DNA of 64,000 nucleotides from assembly GCA_963921825.1 (NCBI GenBank), contig OY997593.1:38455111-38519110 (forward strand), written 5' to 3'. Source of the DNA: Erodium maritimum. Taxonomy: Eukaryota; Streptophyta; Magnoliopsida; Geraniales; Geraniaceae. Each line of letters begins with the position of its first letter. The first letter of the stretch is position 1. Under the pieces are notes generated by a model that saw nothing but the letters and a program-made list of their open reading frames with translations, had not been told where the DNA came from and made no database searches. Position numbers and translations under genes: made by a program. This document shows, piece by piece, positions 1 through 10,973 of the stretch.

Positions 1-548
1 GAATATTAGAAAGGCATGATACGGGAACGTAGCGATCACTAGAATTGCATGTGACACTTAGTAGTGTCGTAGGAGCAGAGAACTTAGCGATGTTAGAATT
101 ACTGGAGGCATATGACCATGCCCGGAGGTTGATTGCGAACTTATCGATATTAGAAGTACTGGAGGCATCTGACCATGCCCGGAGGTTGACTGTGAAACTG
201 TTGATATTAGAACTGTTGGAGGCATTGGTTATGCAGGAGGTTATTTCTGCATTTCGTGTCTTGGGAGGCCATAAGAGCCCGTGGTTTACTGTTGTGTCTT
301 GGGTGGCCATGAGAGCCCGTGTTTTACTGTTGGTGTCTTGGGAGGCAATGAGTGCCCGCGGGGTCATTGAACCCGTGTTTTTACTATTGGTGTCTTGGGA
401 GGCCATGAGTGCCCGTGGGGTTGTTGAACCCGTGTCTTTACTGTGGGTGTGTCTTGGGAGGCCGTGAGTGCTTGTTGGGTTGTTGAATCTGTGTCTTTAC
501 CGTTGGTGTGTCTTGGGAGGCCGTCAGTGCCTGTGGGGTTGTTGAGCC
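1..548 (+). mobile_element. Ty3/gypsy LTR fragment I, left part
   Basis: This is the middle of a large gypsy LTR that starts before the window. It is made of tandem minisatellite units. One type is built around GACACTTAGTAGTGTC, one around GGAGGCATATGACCATGCCC, and a third is a unit of about 55 bp containing GGAGGCCATGAGTGCCCG. The same unit types occur in LTRs A, B and D. The LTR is interrupted at 548 by solo LTR A and resumes at 3950. A 140-codon frame through the repeats (45-467) is translated repeat, with no sign of being a gene. Confidence 0.8.
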
Positions 549-782
549 TGTAAAGTCTTGAAAATTTAAATTGCCTTTTTACGGGTTTTAATTGACGGGA
601 TCGGGAAGCGGTTCGAAAAGTCTGAAAAAAAAAAACTTTTGGGACGGACCGGGTTGGACCGGACCCGGCCCAAGCTGCAGACCCGGCCAGGCAGGACCCG
701 ACCCCGACCTGAGCAGGCCAACCAGCGTTTTGGGCCGTGCGGCCCAAGTCCCAGCCGATGCCCAACTCGGGTTAGCCCAGGG

Positions 783-789
783 TATTTAA
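783..789 (+). promoter_or_regulatory. TATA box of LTR A
   Basis: TATTTAA follows the GC-rich leader and is followed about 30 bp later by a CT-rich stretch starting near AACCCTAATCCC, typical of a plant Pol II start region. The same motif in the same place occurs in LTR B (41032-41038) and, on the minus strand, in LTR G (12451-12457). Confidence 0.6.
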
Positions 790-2267
790 ACCCCACCCCT
801 CCTCCTCAAACCCTAATCCCTCTCATTCTCTTCTCCTTCAGCCGCCCCTCTCCTCTCCCGACCTCACCCTCGCCGGAACCGTCTTCCTCTCCGGCGACCT
901 CCCACGTCCGGCCAGCTCCTCCCACCTCTCGTCTTCTCCTCCGTCCAACCACTCCGGCCACTCCCTCTCTCACTCTCGTCTCTGTCCAACCCGAACACCC
1001 TCACCTCGCCGGAAACCGTCCTCTCCGACCTCCCCTTCGCCGCCGTCTTCTCCTCCGTCCGATTCACGACCACACCACCGCCCCGAGCCCCTCTTCTCCG
1101 GCCAGCATCGACCACCACCGCCGTCTCCTTCGTTCTCCGCCCCTCACGCTCGCCTCCGTCCATATCTAGCCAGCCGCCGCCCCGAGCCACCACCTCCGGC
1201 CAGCTCGGGTCCCCGACCATCCTCTCCCGTCTCCCTTCTCCTCGTCGCCGTCCGCACGGCCGGCAAGCTCAGCCGAGCCACCACCACCGCCGTTCCCACC
1301 GCCGCTCTCCACCACGCCACCGTTCCTTTCTCTACGGTTAGGCCCCGGCCGACGCCGCCCTCGCCGGCGGCCGACCGGTTCGAAACCGAACCCTTAGTTT
1401 TTCCCGTTTTCGATTTCTGTTAATTATGGGTTTGTTGAAACAATCCTTGTATCTGTTGGGTTGTTCGAAACGGACTAGAACCGAGAATTTTGTTAAAAGA
1501 AAATTAAACATTAAACGAGTTTGGATCTGTTGAAATCGAATAATATTGGGTTAAACCTACAAATGAAATCGTTTAATATTTAGAACGGTTTAAAATTTGG
1601 AACAGTTTAATATTTGGAACTGTTTAATATTGGATCGGTTTTTAAATTAAAAAGGGAAGTGTTGAATCAAAAATCAGATTCGAGTAAAAGGGTGGCTTTT
1701 GGATCTGTTTTGGTTTAAATCGAAATCAAGTTTTTTTTTGGAAAGAAAAGGTTGTAAAACGAAAATCAGATTTAAGAAAAAGGGGTTTTAAATTAAAAAA
1801 AGTAATTAAAATCAATTCGGTTTTAAAAACGGTTTTAAATCGAGGAGTTTGAGAATCTAAGTTGTAAGCGGGATTTTAGGGACGGTTGTTCAAAAACAAA
1901 GATCGGAACGGAAATAGATTTGAAATAAAAAGGGAATTTGATTTAAAACAAAAACCGTTCTGTTTTGAATAAACGGTTGGTAATCGGAATTAGGAACGAA
2001 TCTGGAACTCTGGTTAAAATGGACTGCTAGCTGGGTTAAAAAGGGAACAAAAGCGGACCGCTGAATCGGACCTCGGGATTCGTGCATTGGGACCGTGCCT
2101 CGCATGCACCGGTTTCGGTGCTCGGGTACTCAAACCCGATTCGCCGTGAACCCGTTTTTATCCCGCTCGAGTTTAAGGGACAACTGTCGGGTTTAAACTG
2201 GATTAATCGTAACCTTTAATTTAGCGGTGGAACCGTTATTAATCTATGGCTTTCGTGTTCTCTTTAG

Positions 2268-2353
2268 AGCCCGGCTGCGATCGAAGTGAAGTCCGGAGGT
2301 AGCGAGCCAGAACGTCAGCAGCTAGGAAACATAGCGGTTGCTCTTCAGTTGAG
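2268..2353 (+). other. Putative non-coding exon 2 of LTR A
   Basis: The block is preceded by an acceptor-like TTCTCTTTAG and followed by the donor-like GAG/GTAGGG. It contains AACGTCAGCAGCTAGGA, which is shared with LTR B and nearly shared with LTR G on the minus strand. The matching donor upstream is CTACG/GTTAGG at 1336/1337. The next acceptor is TTTTCCTACAG, ending at 3690. No spliced RNA has been seen; the exon is inferred from conserved splice-like sites in several LTRs. Confidence 0.45.
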
Positions 2354-3652
2354 GTAGGGAAAAGTAGCCGGATCTCGGCCCTGACTAGGGAAAGTTAACA
2401 GTAGAATTGCATGTGACACCGGGGTGTCGTGGGTTGAGTAGGTTTATTTAAATGTTAGAAAAGCATGATACGGGATTGTAGCGTTTATTAGAAAAAGCAT
2501 GCTACGGGAACTTGGTAATTATTGGAAAAGCATGTGACACTTAGTAGTGTCGTAGGATCAGAGAACTTAGCGATAATCGTTCTACTGGAGGCATATGACC
2601 ATGCCCGGAGGTTGTTTGTGAAACTAGTGATCTTAGGACTGTTGGAGGCATTGATTATGCCAGAGGTTGTTGTTCGTTAATTGTTGTTGAGTTTGGGTGG
2701 CCTTGAGAGCCCGTGTTAATTGTCGTCGAGTTTGGGTGGCCTTGAGAGCCCGTGTTATTTATTGTTGAGTTTGGGTGGCCATGAGAGCCCGTATTTAATT
2801 GTTGGTGTCTTGGGTGGCCATGAGAGCCCGTATTTAATTGTTGGTGTCTTGGGTGGCCATGAGAGCCCGTGTCTTACTGTTGATGTTTTGAGTGGCCGCG
2901 AGTGCCCGTGGGGTCGTTGACCCGTGAGTCACTGTTGGTGTATTTTGGGAGGCCGTGAGTGCCTGTAGGGCTGTTGAGTCCGTGTTTTAGGGTTGGTGTT
3001 TTGGGAGGCCGTGAGTGCCTGTGGGGCTGTTGAGTCCGCGTTTTAGGGTTGGTATCTTGGGTGGCCATGAGTGCCTGTGGAGTGTTGAACCTGTGTTATT
3101 GCTGTTTGTTGAACTGTGATTGTGATTGTGATTGTGGTTACCTGAGGTTGTGGGCCCGCTTCATTAAACGGGGGTCCTCGATCACACGCGTCTGCACGTT
3201 CAGACGAGGTAGGGGGCCCGCCTGTCAGTAAAGCGGTCCTGGCCGCGTGTGTGTGGTTCGGTGGTTGTGAGTGTGATAGGTTGATAGTCTGATCCGACTT
3301 TGTGTCGAGGAAATGCGACAGGTCGACCGCCTGACCACGTCTATGATCGGTAAAGGGCGTGAGGGAGGTTACTGAGCAGCTGGTTTGCGATCCTTTGTGA
3401 TCTTGTTTGGTGTGTGATCCTTTGTGATCTTGTTTGGTGTTGCGTAGTTCCTTTGAGTCCTTGGAAGAGGTCGTGATCGTTGTGTCGTGTCTACTTACGT
3501 GTTGAGTGTCGAGTCGTTCGAGGAAGGTCACCGTGGGTGTTTGTCTGTCAGAGTACTTGGGTTGGGGACAGTGATCCCCGGGGGTTGAGTTTGTTGTTGG
3601 TGTTACCGGCATTGTTTGCTAATTATGCCGTAGTCAGTTTGTTATCCGTGGT

Positions 3653-3670
3653 GGTGAGCGAACGCTCACC
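3653..3670 (+). promoter_or_regulatory. Conserved hairpin before the acceptor, LTR A
   Basis: GGTGAGC-GAAC-GCTCACC gives a 7-bp perfect stem with a four-base loop, 20 bp before the acceptor-like TTTTCCTACAG. It is also at 4824-4841 (loop GAAG), at 43923-43940, and at 58583-58600 on the minus strand. Confidence 0.6.
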
Positions 3671-3949
3671 CCTAGTTGCTTTTCCTACAGGTACTGTTCG
3701 TGGGACGGACTAGGTGAGCTCTCTAAGCTTGTGGAGCTAGGAGCGGAGTCCGGTTTTTTTTTTACTTTTGGTCTAGCGACGGATACCTCACCTTTTTGTC
3801 CGCTTGTGGGACGTTTTATTTGAATTGTAATTATCTTTTGTTGAACTAAACTGGTATTGTAAAATGTTTTAATAGAAATGTTTTCAAAGTGCTTTCTTAT
3901 TTTAAACGTTCGCGTCCCGAGTTCGGTTTACTGAAATTGGGGCGTGACA

Positions 3950-5114
3950 GAGCCCGTGAGTTACTGTTGGTGGTTTTGAGTGGCCGTGAGTGCCCGTGGG
4001 ATTGTTGAGCCCGTGAGTTATGGTTGGTGGTTTTGAGAGGCCGTGAGTGCCCGTGGGGCTGTTGAGCCCGTGAGTTACTGTTGGTGTATCTTGGGAGGCC
4101 GTGAGTGCCTGGGGGGTTGTTGAGTCCGTGTTTTACCATTGGTGTCTTGGGTGGCCATGAGTGCCTGTGGAGTGCTGAACTTGTGTTGTTGCTGTTTGTT
4201 GAACTTTGTTTGTGATTGTGATTGTGGTTACCTGAGGTTGTGGGCCCGCTTCATGAAACGGGGGTCCTCGATCACACGCGTCTGAATGTTCAGAAGGGTA
4301 GGGGGCCCGCCCGACAACAAAGGGGTCCTGGCCGCGCGTGTGTGGTTCAGGGTTGTGAGTGTGATAGGTCGACAGCCTGATCCGACTTTGTGTCGATGAA
4401 TTGCGATAGGTCGACAGCCTGATCCGACTTTGTGTTGATGAATTGCGATAGGTCGACAGCCTGATCCGAATTTGTGTCGATGAATTGCGACAGGTCGACC
4501 GCTTGACCTGATGAGATCGGTAAAGGGCGTGAGGGAGGTTACTGAGCAGCTGGTATGCGATCCTTTGTGATCTTGTTTGGTGTGCGATCCTTTGTGATCT
4601 TGGGTGTTGCGTGGTGGTCTTTTGAGTCCTTGGAAGATGTCGTGATCGTGGTGTTGGGTCTACATTAAGATTCCGAGTGTTGAGTCGGTTGAGGAAAGTA
4701 TCAGTGTCTGGGTCTCAGTCGGGTTACTTGAGTTTGGGGACAGTGATCCCCGGTGTTGAGTTGGTTGTTGCTGTTACCGACATTGTCTGCTAAGTATGCC
4801 GTAGTCAGTCTGTTATCTGTGGTGGTGAGCGAAGGCTCACCCCTAGCTGCTTTTCCTACAGGTATCGGTCGCAGGTTGGACTAGGTGAGTTTCCGGAGCT
4901 TGAAGAGCTAGGAGCGGGTTTCTGGGTTTATTTTTGAGTCTAGCGGCGGATACCATACTTTTGTCCACTTGTTGGGACGTATTTCAAATTGTAAATATTA
5001 TTTTGTTGAACAAACGGTGATTTTTAAAGTATGTTAATGTAAAAGGTTTCAAAATGTTTTCTTGTTTTAAAGGTTCACGTCCTCAGTTCGGTTTACTGAA
5101 ATTGGGGCGTGACA
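3950..5114 (+). mobile_element. Ty3/gypsy LTR fragment I, right part
   Basis: This continues the LTR broken at 548. It begins with the second copy of the GAGCC duplication and ends GGGGCGTGACA at 5114. It contains the terminal minisatellites, three copies of a unit built around GATAGGTCGACAGCCTGATC (4366-4500), the hairpin (4824-4841), the acceptor-like TTTTCCTACAG and the usual LTR tail. It is a diverged homologue of the last 950 bp of LTR A. Confidence 0.85.
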
Positions 5115-5642
5115 GAATCGATCATCTTAATATTATTAGTGTTTTGATAATATATTGTTTCTTGTTTGTGAATATAGAACTTCTAAGTTTCAGGATTGTC
5201 CAAATCCATTGAAGGAAAGAGCTGAGTTTCTAGTTTACAGACAAAGGCAACGCTGTTTGAGAATATGGAACGTCTAATTTTTAGGAATCAACAAAAACAA
5301 CTTCATGTATTTCAATATACCAGTTGTTTTTTGCTAGTAGAAGATGACTTGGTATTTTACAGATATATGTATGCTAGTTTGAGAATAAAGAACATCTAGC
5401 TGTCAAGATTCAATAAGACGTCTTATTTTTATTGGATCTCGGATGTTGATACAACTTTAATGGATTGTTAATAGAATAGTTGAAATATATGAAATAAAAG
5501 CAAGTAAAATATGGAAATACTTACACAAAAGGAAAAAAATTCATTACTAAGATAAGGGAAAAGGAAAGCATGAACAAAAGGAAATAAAAGGGCCTAGAAG
5601 ATATTCATATTCTTCTAGGCCAATCATGAAAGTTGTGCTAAC
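5115..5642. repeat. AT-rich DNA with a degenerate repeat of about 110 bp
   Basis: The motif GAATATAGAACTTCTAAG (or close variants) recurs near 5168, 5260 and 5384. Inverted or single copies of the GTTTGAGAATA core lie near 6300, 6400, 7624 and 7823. Short motifs repeated in both orientations are typical of the subterminal regions of En/Spm (CACTA) elements, which fits the transposase remnant further right. I could not find the CACTA termini. Confidence 0.35.
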
Positions 5643-5954
5643 CTACTCCACCATATCAATAACCTCATGTAGTGCGTTGTTAACTTCTTCAATCTTCTTG
5701 ATCAGTATTGTGTTTGCAACCAACTCGTCAGGTGTCAATTCCTCGGTGATGAGTCAGTCTGTCTTAGTCATCAAAATATTGACATCCAGTTGGGTCTCCA
5801 GCAACTTCACTTTCAACCTCATGTAGTTCATGAACACCGTCTCATATTTGATGAGACGCTTCTCATGTGCATACTTGTCCTCCCGCTCCTCGAGCTCTTA
5901 GAGGGTTACTAGATCTTCAACGGTCTTGCGCTTCTTGCTGCTGTAGGATTTCAT
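5643..5954 (-). pseudogene. Small lysine/glutamate-rich gene with two in-frame stops
   Basis: From an ATG at 5954 the minus strand reads 103 codons to a TAG, with only two internal stops (TAA at codon 19, TGA at about codon 67) and no frameshift. The product would be basic at the N terminus and then highly charged and heptad-like, probably a coiled coil of about 12 kDa. The upstream sequence resembles a plant 5' leader, with a TATAT element near 6026 and a CT/A-rich leader. I do not recognise the family. It may be an accessory gene of the nearby En/Spm remnant or a captured host fragment. Codon-level continuity across the two stops suggests a recently lost gene. Confidence 0.4.
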
Positions 5955-6725
5955 TGTTTATGCTCTAGAGAGAGTTTCGGTAGTTTTTTTGAAGAGGTGA
6001 TGATGAATTTTGGGGGCTACAGAGGTGTGCATATAAAGGAAGAATATGGGGAATCGTGGGGTTATTGGACCTTTTAATGTATTGTCACGTCTACCAAGCT
6101 GGTGAGCTCTCATTAGTTGGTCAGAAACCGTTTGACTACTCCTTTTCTTTGCAAACCAAACATTGTATATTCTCCAAACAAAATTGTAGGATTGTCTTTC
6201 AAATAAAGCTATTAATACTAGTTGTATTTCTAATACATTATATTCAAATAAAAGTAGTAACATAGGCTTAAACCATATTCCTCAAAATAGGAAACCAAGG
6301 TACCTATATTCTCAATTTATATTTCTCATATAAAGTTTCAAATACAAGCATTAATATAGGCATAAACCATATTCCTCAAATAAGCAAACCAAGATTTTTA
6401 TATTCTCAAACTTTATTGTTTATATCGATGAACCAAATTGTAGAATTCCACATAGATTATTAATAATATTTTCATGTGCAAAAACGACTAGGCTACTTCT
6501 TCTTCTTTTTGTTCATATTGAGGGGGCATGCCCTAGTGTCATGAGGCCCTAGTGTCTTTTGTTACCTTCATTGATTACCTTTTTCTTATTTCTAACTATT
6601 CTACTCCCGGATCGCAAACGAGACCCCTTGATGTTTGTGAAATTTGGTGGCTGGACATCCACTAGTTCTTGCAACTTAATCCCGATGACCGATGCTATGT
6701 AGCTTATTCTGTTAAGAAGTTTAGT

Positions 6726-7473
6726 TTAAACTACAATGTCATCCAGCTCCTTCACCTTATATCCGTTATGAGTGTCCAACAAGCCTCGAATGGTTGAGAG
6801 TACGACATCCTCTGTTTCAGTCATTGCATTAAATCTGGTTTTCACAGGATTCAATACTACATCGTCTTTCAGACATGGACCTTCAGCTGCAACACCATCA
6901 ATAGACTGTGTACTAGTCATGTCGGTGTCCTTACACCATCTTGCTTGACCAACGTCCTCACAATCTTCCTCATGGTAGTTATTTGCAGCGCAAAGATTAT
7001 GTGTGAACATATATGGCCTATTGTAAGAAGCATGTTGCAATTACAATGAAAGTCTTCCGTACTCATTATCTGGTTACCTTTAATTCAATACCATCTTTAC
7101 TAATCTTCGAATCCTTTACTTTATAGACACTCATGTCATCTCCAACATCCATGTCTGCCAAGCTGCATCGGTTGAGATCATAAACGATATCTTTTTGTAT
7201 GTCAACAACCATGGTATGCATGTATAAAGTCCAAGCATCCGCTTCAAATATCGTTTTTGTTTTCAACACCGGATTGTGCATCATAAGCCTGAAGTGCTCA
7301 TGCCTTTGGTTATCATGCCACAACCCCAGATGCAGGGTTGGCTGATTTAGATAGGGATGTTGTCCGCATAAACTACCCCATTGGTAAACACAAATGGTAC
7401 GCTGCAATCCAACTGTGCCGCAGACCAAATATGTTATTGAGCTAATTGGTGTCTTGGAAGTTGAATTCTTCAA
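6726..7473 (-). pseudogene. Unrecognised minus-strand coding remnant (two open segments)
   Basis: Two open segments lie end to end on the minus strand: 135 codons (7473-7066) and 104 codons (7040-6726), separated by a stop. The first has a protein-like composition, with aromatic residues spread through it and a charged C terminus. The second is acidic with several cysteines near its start. I recognise no domain. The position between subterminal-like repeats and the En/Spm transposase remnant fits a second gene of such an element, but this is inference. Either segment could be chance. Confidence 0.25.
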
Positions 7474-8247
7474 TTATCCAAATCCACTTCTCTTCAAACT
7501 TAGCATGCTCTATAAGATTTTTGTACACTATGAAATATATTCTTTTCTCAAAGTCTTTGAAGTTGAATTCTTCAATTATTGCGTGTTATATTCCCAAGCA
7601 CTTGCAACATTACGCGATGTTTTAGTTTGAGGAAACAGAAAATGTATATTGAGAATACATGGGCTTATATATTCTACGGTCATTATGTGTACAAACATGG
7701 TATTATTCTAACACTGAGTAAACAAACATTCTAGTTTTAGAATATAGTTCAATTTATTCTATAGCACACAACTATAAGGCGTAGACTTAACTTTTTCCGT
7801 ATTTAAGGAAATAGATATTATAGTTTGAGAACACAGAGATAATGTATTACTGAGAATTGACTTTACAACGAATCTTATTCGAAATGTTCCTTATCTTCTT
7901 CCCCAGCCTATTCTCTCTAAAAACATAATTTATGAACACCAAAATTTTGCATTTAAAATTGGTGGAGGTGTTATTGAAGTTAAAGAATGGTATGTATCTA
8001 ATTTCTCATGGTATATGGGTAGATTTGGGTAAAATGCAACCATAGGAATTTGTTTGATCATGAAATGAGTAATTAATTTGGTGATTCTTAATTAGTTGTA
8101 CATGTATATGGATTTTATATATATATATATAATTATTTGAGATTGTTCCTTGGATTGATTCAATACATATATAGTTTGTATCTATATTGAGCATTATTGA
8201 GAGAAAATTTGTTTGAAATTATTCATTGTGAAATTTATAAGAGTTAG
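7474..8247. other. AT-rich spacer with a duplicated 21-bp motif
   Basis: No gene is visible. A 21-bp motif containing GAAGTTGAATTCTTCAAT occurs twice about 103 bp apart (near 7457 and 7560). The centre of the motif is a palindrome. Two GTTTGAG-type repeats lie near 7624 and 7823, and an (AT)n run at 8115-8131. Confidence 0.4.
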
Positions 8248-10700
8248 ATGCGTCTAAGTAAGTACGATTCAACATATCAAGAAGATGTAATGTTGTTTAT
8301 CCACCATATAGAGAAGAATTTTGTAGTCGGGAATGATACGCATAGGTGTATGTGAAATAGTTGTAAAAATAAAGAATAACACACTATTCTTGAAATATAT
8401 ATGGACTTGATAAGGAACGTAGAATACATAATGTGGAACTTTCACGGTGAAAAAAGTTCACATTACTTCGATAGAGAAAAAAAATTTATTAGATCAAGAA
8501 ATTTACACAATAGAGGTTCATTACGTAATAAAAATGTGGTTATGACTGAAGAACACTAATATGATCCAGTAATGGATTATATGGAAGATGTTTTTCCATT
8601 TCGTAGCGACGAAGATATGGATGAACTCGGTCAAGACGATGATGTTATTCATGATGTTGAAAGTTCGGTTGAACAAAAAAACGGCTGACACTTACACCAA
8701 ATTGCTAAATGAGCATTGAAAACCGTTGTACAAAGGGTCCACGACAAATAGATTTACAATCATCATGTTGTTGATGGCCATAAAAAAATAACAGGTGTCA
8801 AATAAACCATTCAATACGTCTTGTGTGTTGCATAAGGCACTGGTACCTAAGCCCAACACTTATCTATAATCGTTCAAACGTGAAGAATATGTTGAAGAGA
8901 GTATGAGGATGTATTCAAACGTATAATGTTTGTCAATTTGATTATAACTTATTCATAGGTGAATGATATAAAGTTGATATGTATCATGTTTATTGGAACG
9001 ACTCGGTACGAAAAGAAAGTCTACATCCAAAAACTAAAGGCGTAGAAGAATGTTAGATATTTACCCATTATTCCACATTTGCAGAAGTTGTACTGTTCAT
9101 GTGATATTGTAGAGAAAAGGCAATGGCACGAAAAAAGGAACGTCGACCAGGAGAAGTTGACACATCCAGTTGATGGTGAAGCCTGAAAGGATTTCGACAA
9201 GATCTGGCCGTGATTTGGAAAGGAACCATGGAATGTGCATCTTACAATGGAAACTCACGGGTTTAGTCATACTGATGCAAATGTTATGCCTTATAGTATG
9301 TGACTCGTTGTAGTAATTCCATACAATTTTTTACCAGAGCTTGTGAATAAAGAAAGATTTTAACATCTTAACACTCTTCACACTAAGCCATAAGTCATCT
9401 ACGAAATATCTGAATGTGTTAATAAGACCATTGGTTGATAATCTGAAGAAGTTGTGGGAAGAAGGGGTCGCGACCTTTTATGCATTTGTTCCAAAGACAT
9501 TCAAGATGTGAGATGCAATCTTCTGGACCATTAATTTCTTTCTTTTTTTAGGGATGTTAAGGGACCATTCTAACTAATACTTCTCAGGCATGCCCAATAA
9601 GTATTGATGACCTTGATGGGAAGAACAATCACAATAGGTATATAATATATCGAATCCAATATTAAGTATCATTTTGTTAGACACGTAAGTAAATAATCTA
9701 AAAACTCCAATATTAGGTATCATTGTAGCAAATACATGCGAGATGCAATCTTCTGGCCATTAGTTCTTTCCTGGTTTAAGAATGTTGGGGGCCATTCAAA
9801 CTAAGACTTACGAGGTATGCCCAATAAGCAATGATGATCGTAATGAAAAGAACAATCACAATAGGTATACTACTATGGAGCGCGGAAGGAAATGATAGAT
9901 AATCATCCATACCAAATTAACAAAAACATATGAATGGTAAAAAGGAGCTGAATAAGTTATGTCCTGAATGGTTATATCATGAAGTATATAAGGAAATAGC
10001 AGATGAGGAGGTTAATTATACCATCCAGTCATTACATCCAATATTTTGTCCAAAGACCAAAGTTATACATAAGAGGTTATGTTAGACACGTAAGTCAATA
10101 TTCTAGCAACTCAAATATTAGGTATCATTAAGGACAATACATAAATTAGACGTGATACAAATTGAGAAATTTTGTTATGATAATCTTGGAGAGACTTTTT
10201 TCAAATTTCCTGGATAGATAAAAGATATTTGAAAGGCACGAAAATGGTGTTCATAATGATCTATGGCCCAAGATGACCTAAAGGAATACTTTCCCGCCTT
10301 ATGTGAACTACAAAGTAAAGCCAAAGAAGTGTGGTGAAGTGCTTGAGAAGATTTCATCAATACATTATCCATCAGTCTATGTAGGAAGCTTGACAAACAA
10401 TATCAACTCGATGGATAAGATGTTTTTAGGGTTGAAGACTCACGACAATTATATGCTTCTTCAACATATACTTCCTATCATAATACGCTCATATGTGGCA
10501 CCACACATGACCGACACGATATGTGATCTTGCAAATTTATTTAAGATGCTTAATGCAAGAGAGATATCAAAGGAAAGGCTTTAGGTGATGAAGAAAGAGA
10601 TTTTAATTATTCTCTACAAGTTGAAGATGATATTCCCTCCACCATTCCACACTATCATGTTAAATTTATGTACATTACATTTGAATGTTTTCTATGGAAA
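8248..10700 (+). pseudogene. En/Spm (CACTA) transposase remnant
   Basis: Translated segments follow the order of plant CACTA transposases. At 8248-8450 is the transposase-associated domain, including RC..NSCKN and, further on, WNFHGE. A TGA replaces one of its cysteine codons. At 8980-9330 are segments matching the transposase core, such as YWNDSVRKE, VHLTMETHGF, DANVMPYSM and VVIPYN. At 10000-10060 is a segment like CPEWLYHEVYKEIADEE. At 10423-10560 is GLKTHDNYMLLQHILP followed by a conserved C-terminal block. Frames change repeatedly and stops are common, so the gene is dead. Family members cut and paste the element by binding terminal and subterminal repeats. Assignment to the superfamily rests on several ordered motifs. 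Confidence 0.7.
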
Positions 10701-10973
10701 TGTATGATCAAGTATGTATACATGTATGCATGAATTAGTGTCTTACTCGGATCATTAAAGAAACAATTTTATTTAATGTAGGGAAATGGGTACCACAAAA
10801 AATGGGTGTGCAAGAACTGTTGGTTGAATCATGCAATCATACATCAATCATCAATGTCCGACGTTCATCAGTTTGTACCTCTAGTAGACAGATCAATGGA
10901 CCTGAGAGGCGTGAAACATTTCAATTGTTTCCCCACCGATGATTCCGTAAATTTAAGTCTGGAACATAACATT
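10701..10973. other. Unassigned spacer left of LTR G
   Basis: This may be the 3' end of the En/Spm remnant or the left half of the LINE whose RNase H-like part resumes at 12871. A short plus-strand frame ending at the LTR (about 10805-10973) has no stop but shows no domain I recognise. Confidence 0.3.

Larger units (their letters stand above)
549..3949 (+). mobile_element. Solo LTR A (Ty3/gypsy)
   Basis: A complete LTR of about 3.4 kb that starts TGTAAAGTC and ends GGGGCGTGACA. It is flanked by the 5-bp duplication GAGCC (544-548 and 3950-3954). There is no internal region, so it is a solo LTR left by LTR-LTR recombination. In order it holds an A-rich run, a GC-rich leader (640-780), a TATA-like TATTTAA, a CT-rich transcript start region, an AT-rich stretch, a short conserved exon-like block, minisatellites, a hairpin, a splice-acceptor-like site and the terminal 250 bp. 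Its length and order match LTR B. The several open frames inside it are not conserved and are not genes. Confidence 0.9.

Noticed and set aside
45..467. 140-codon open frame with repeated leucine-rich units
   Set aside because: It is the translation of LTR minisatellites. Related frames in LTRs A and B are not conserved in length or phase.
639..1169. 176-codon proline-rich frame
   Set aside because: It lies in the GC- and CT-rich leader of LTR A, downstream of the TATA box, and has no counterpart of similar sequence in LTR B.
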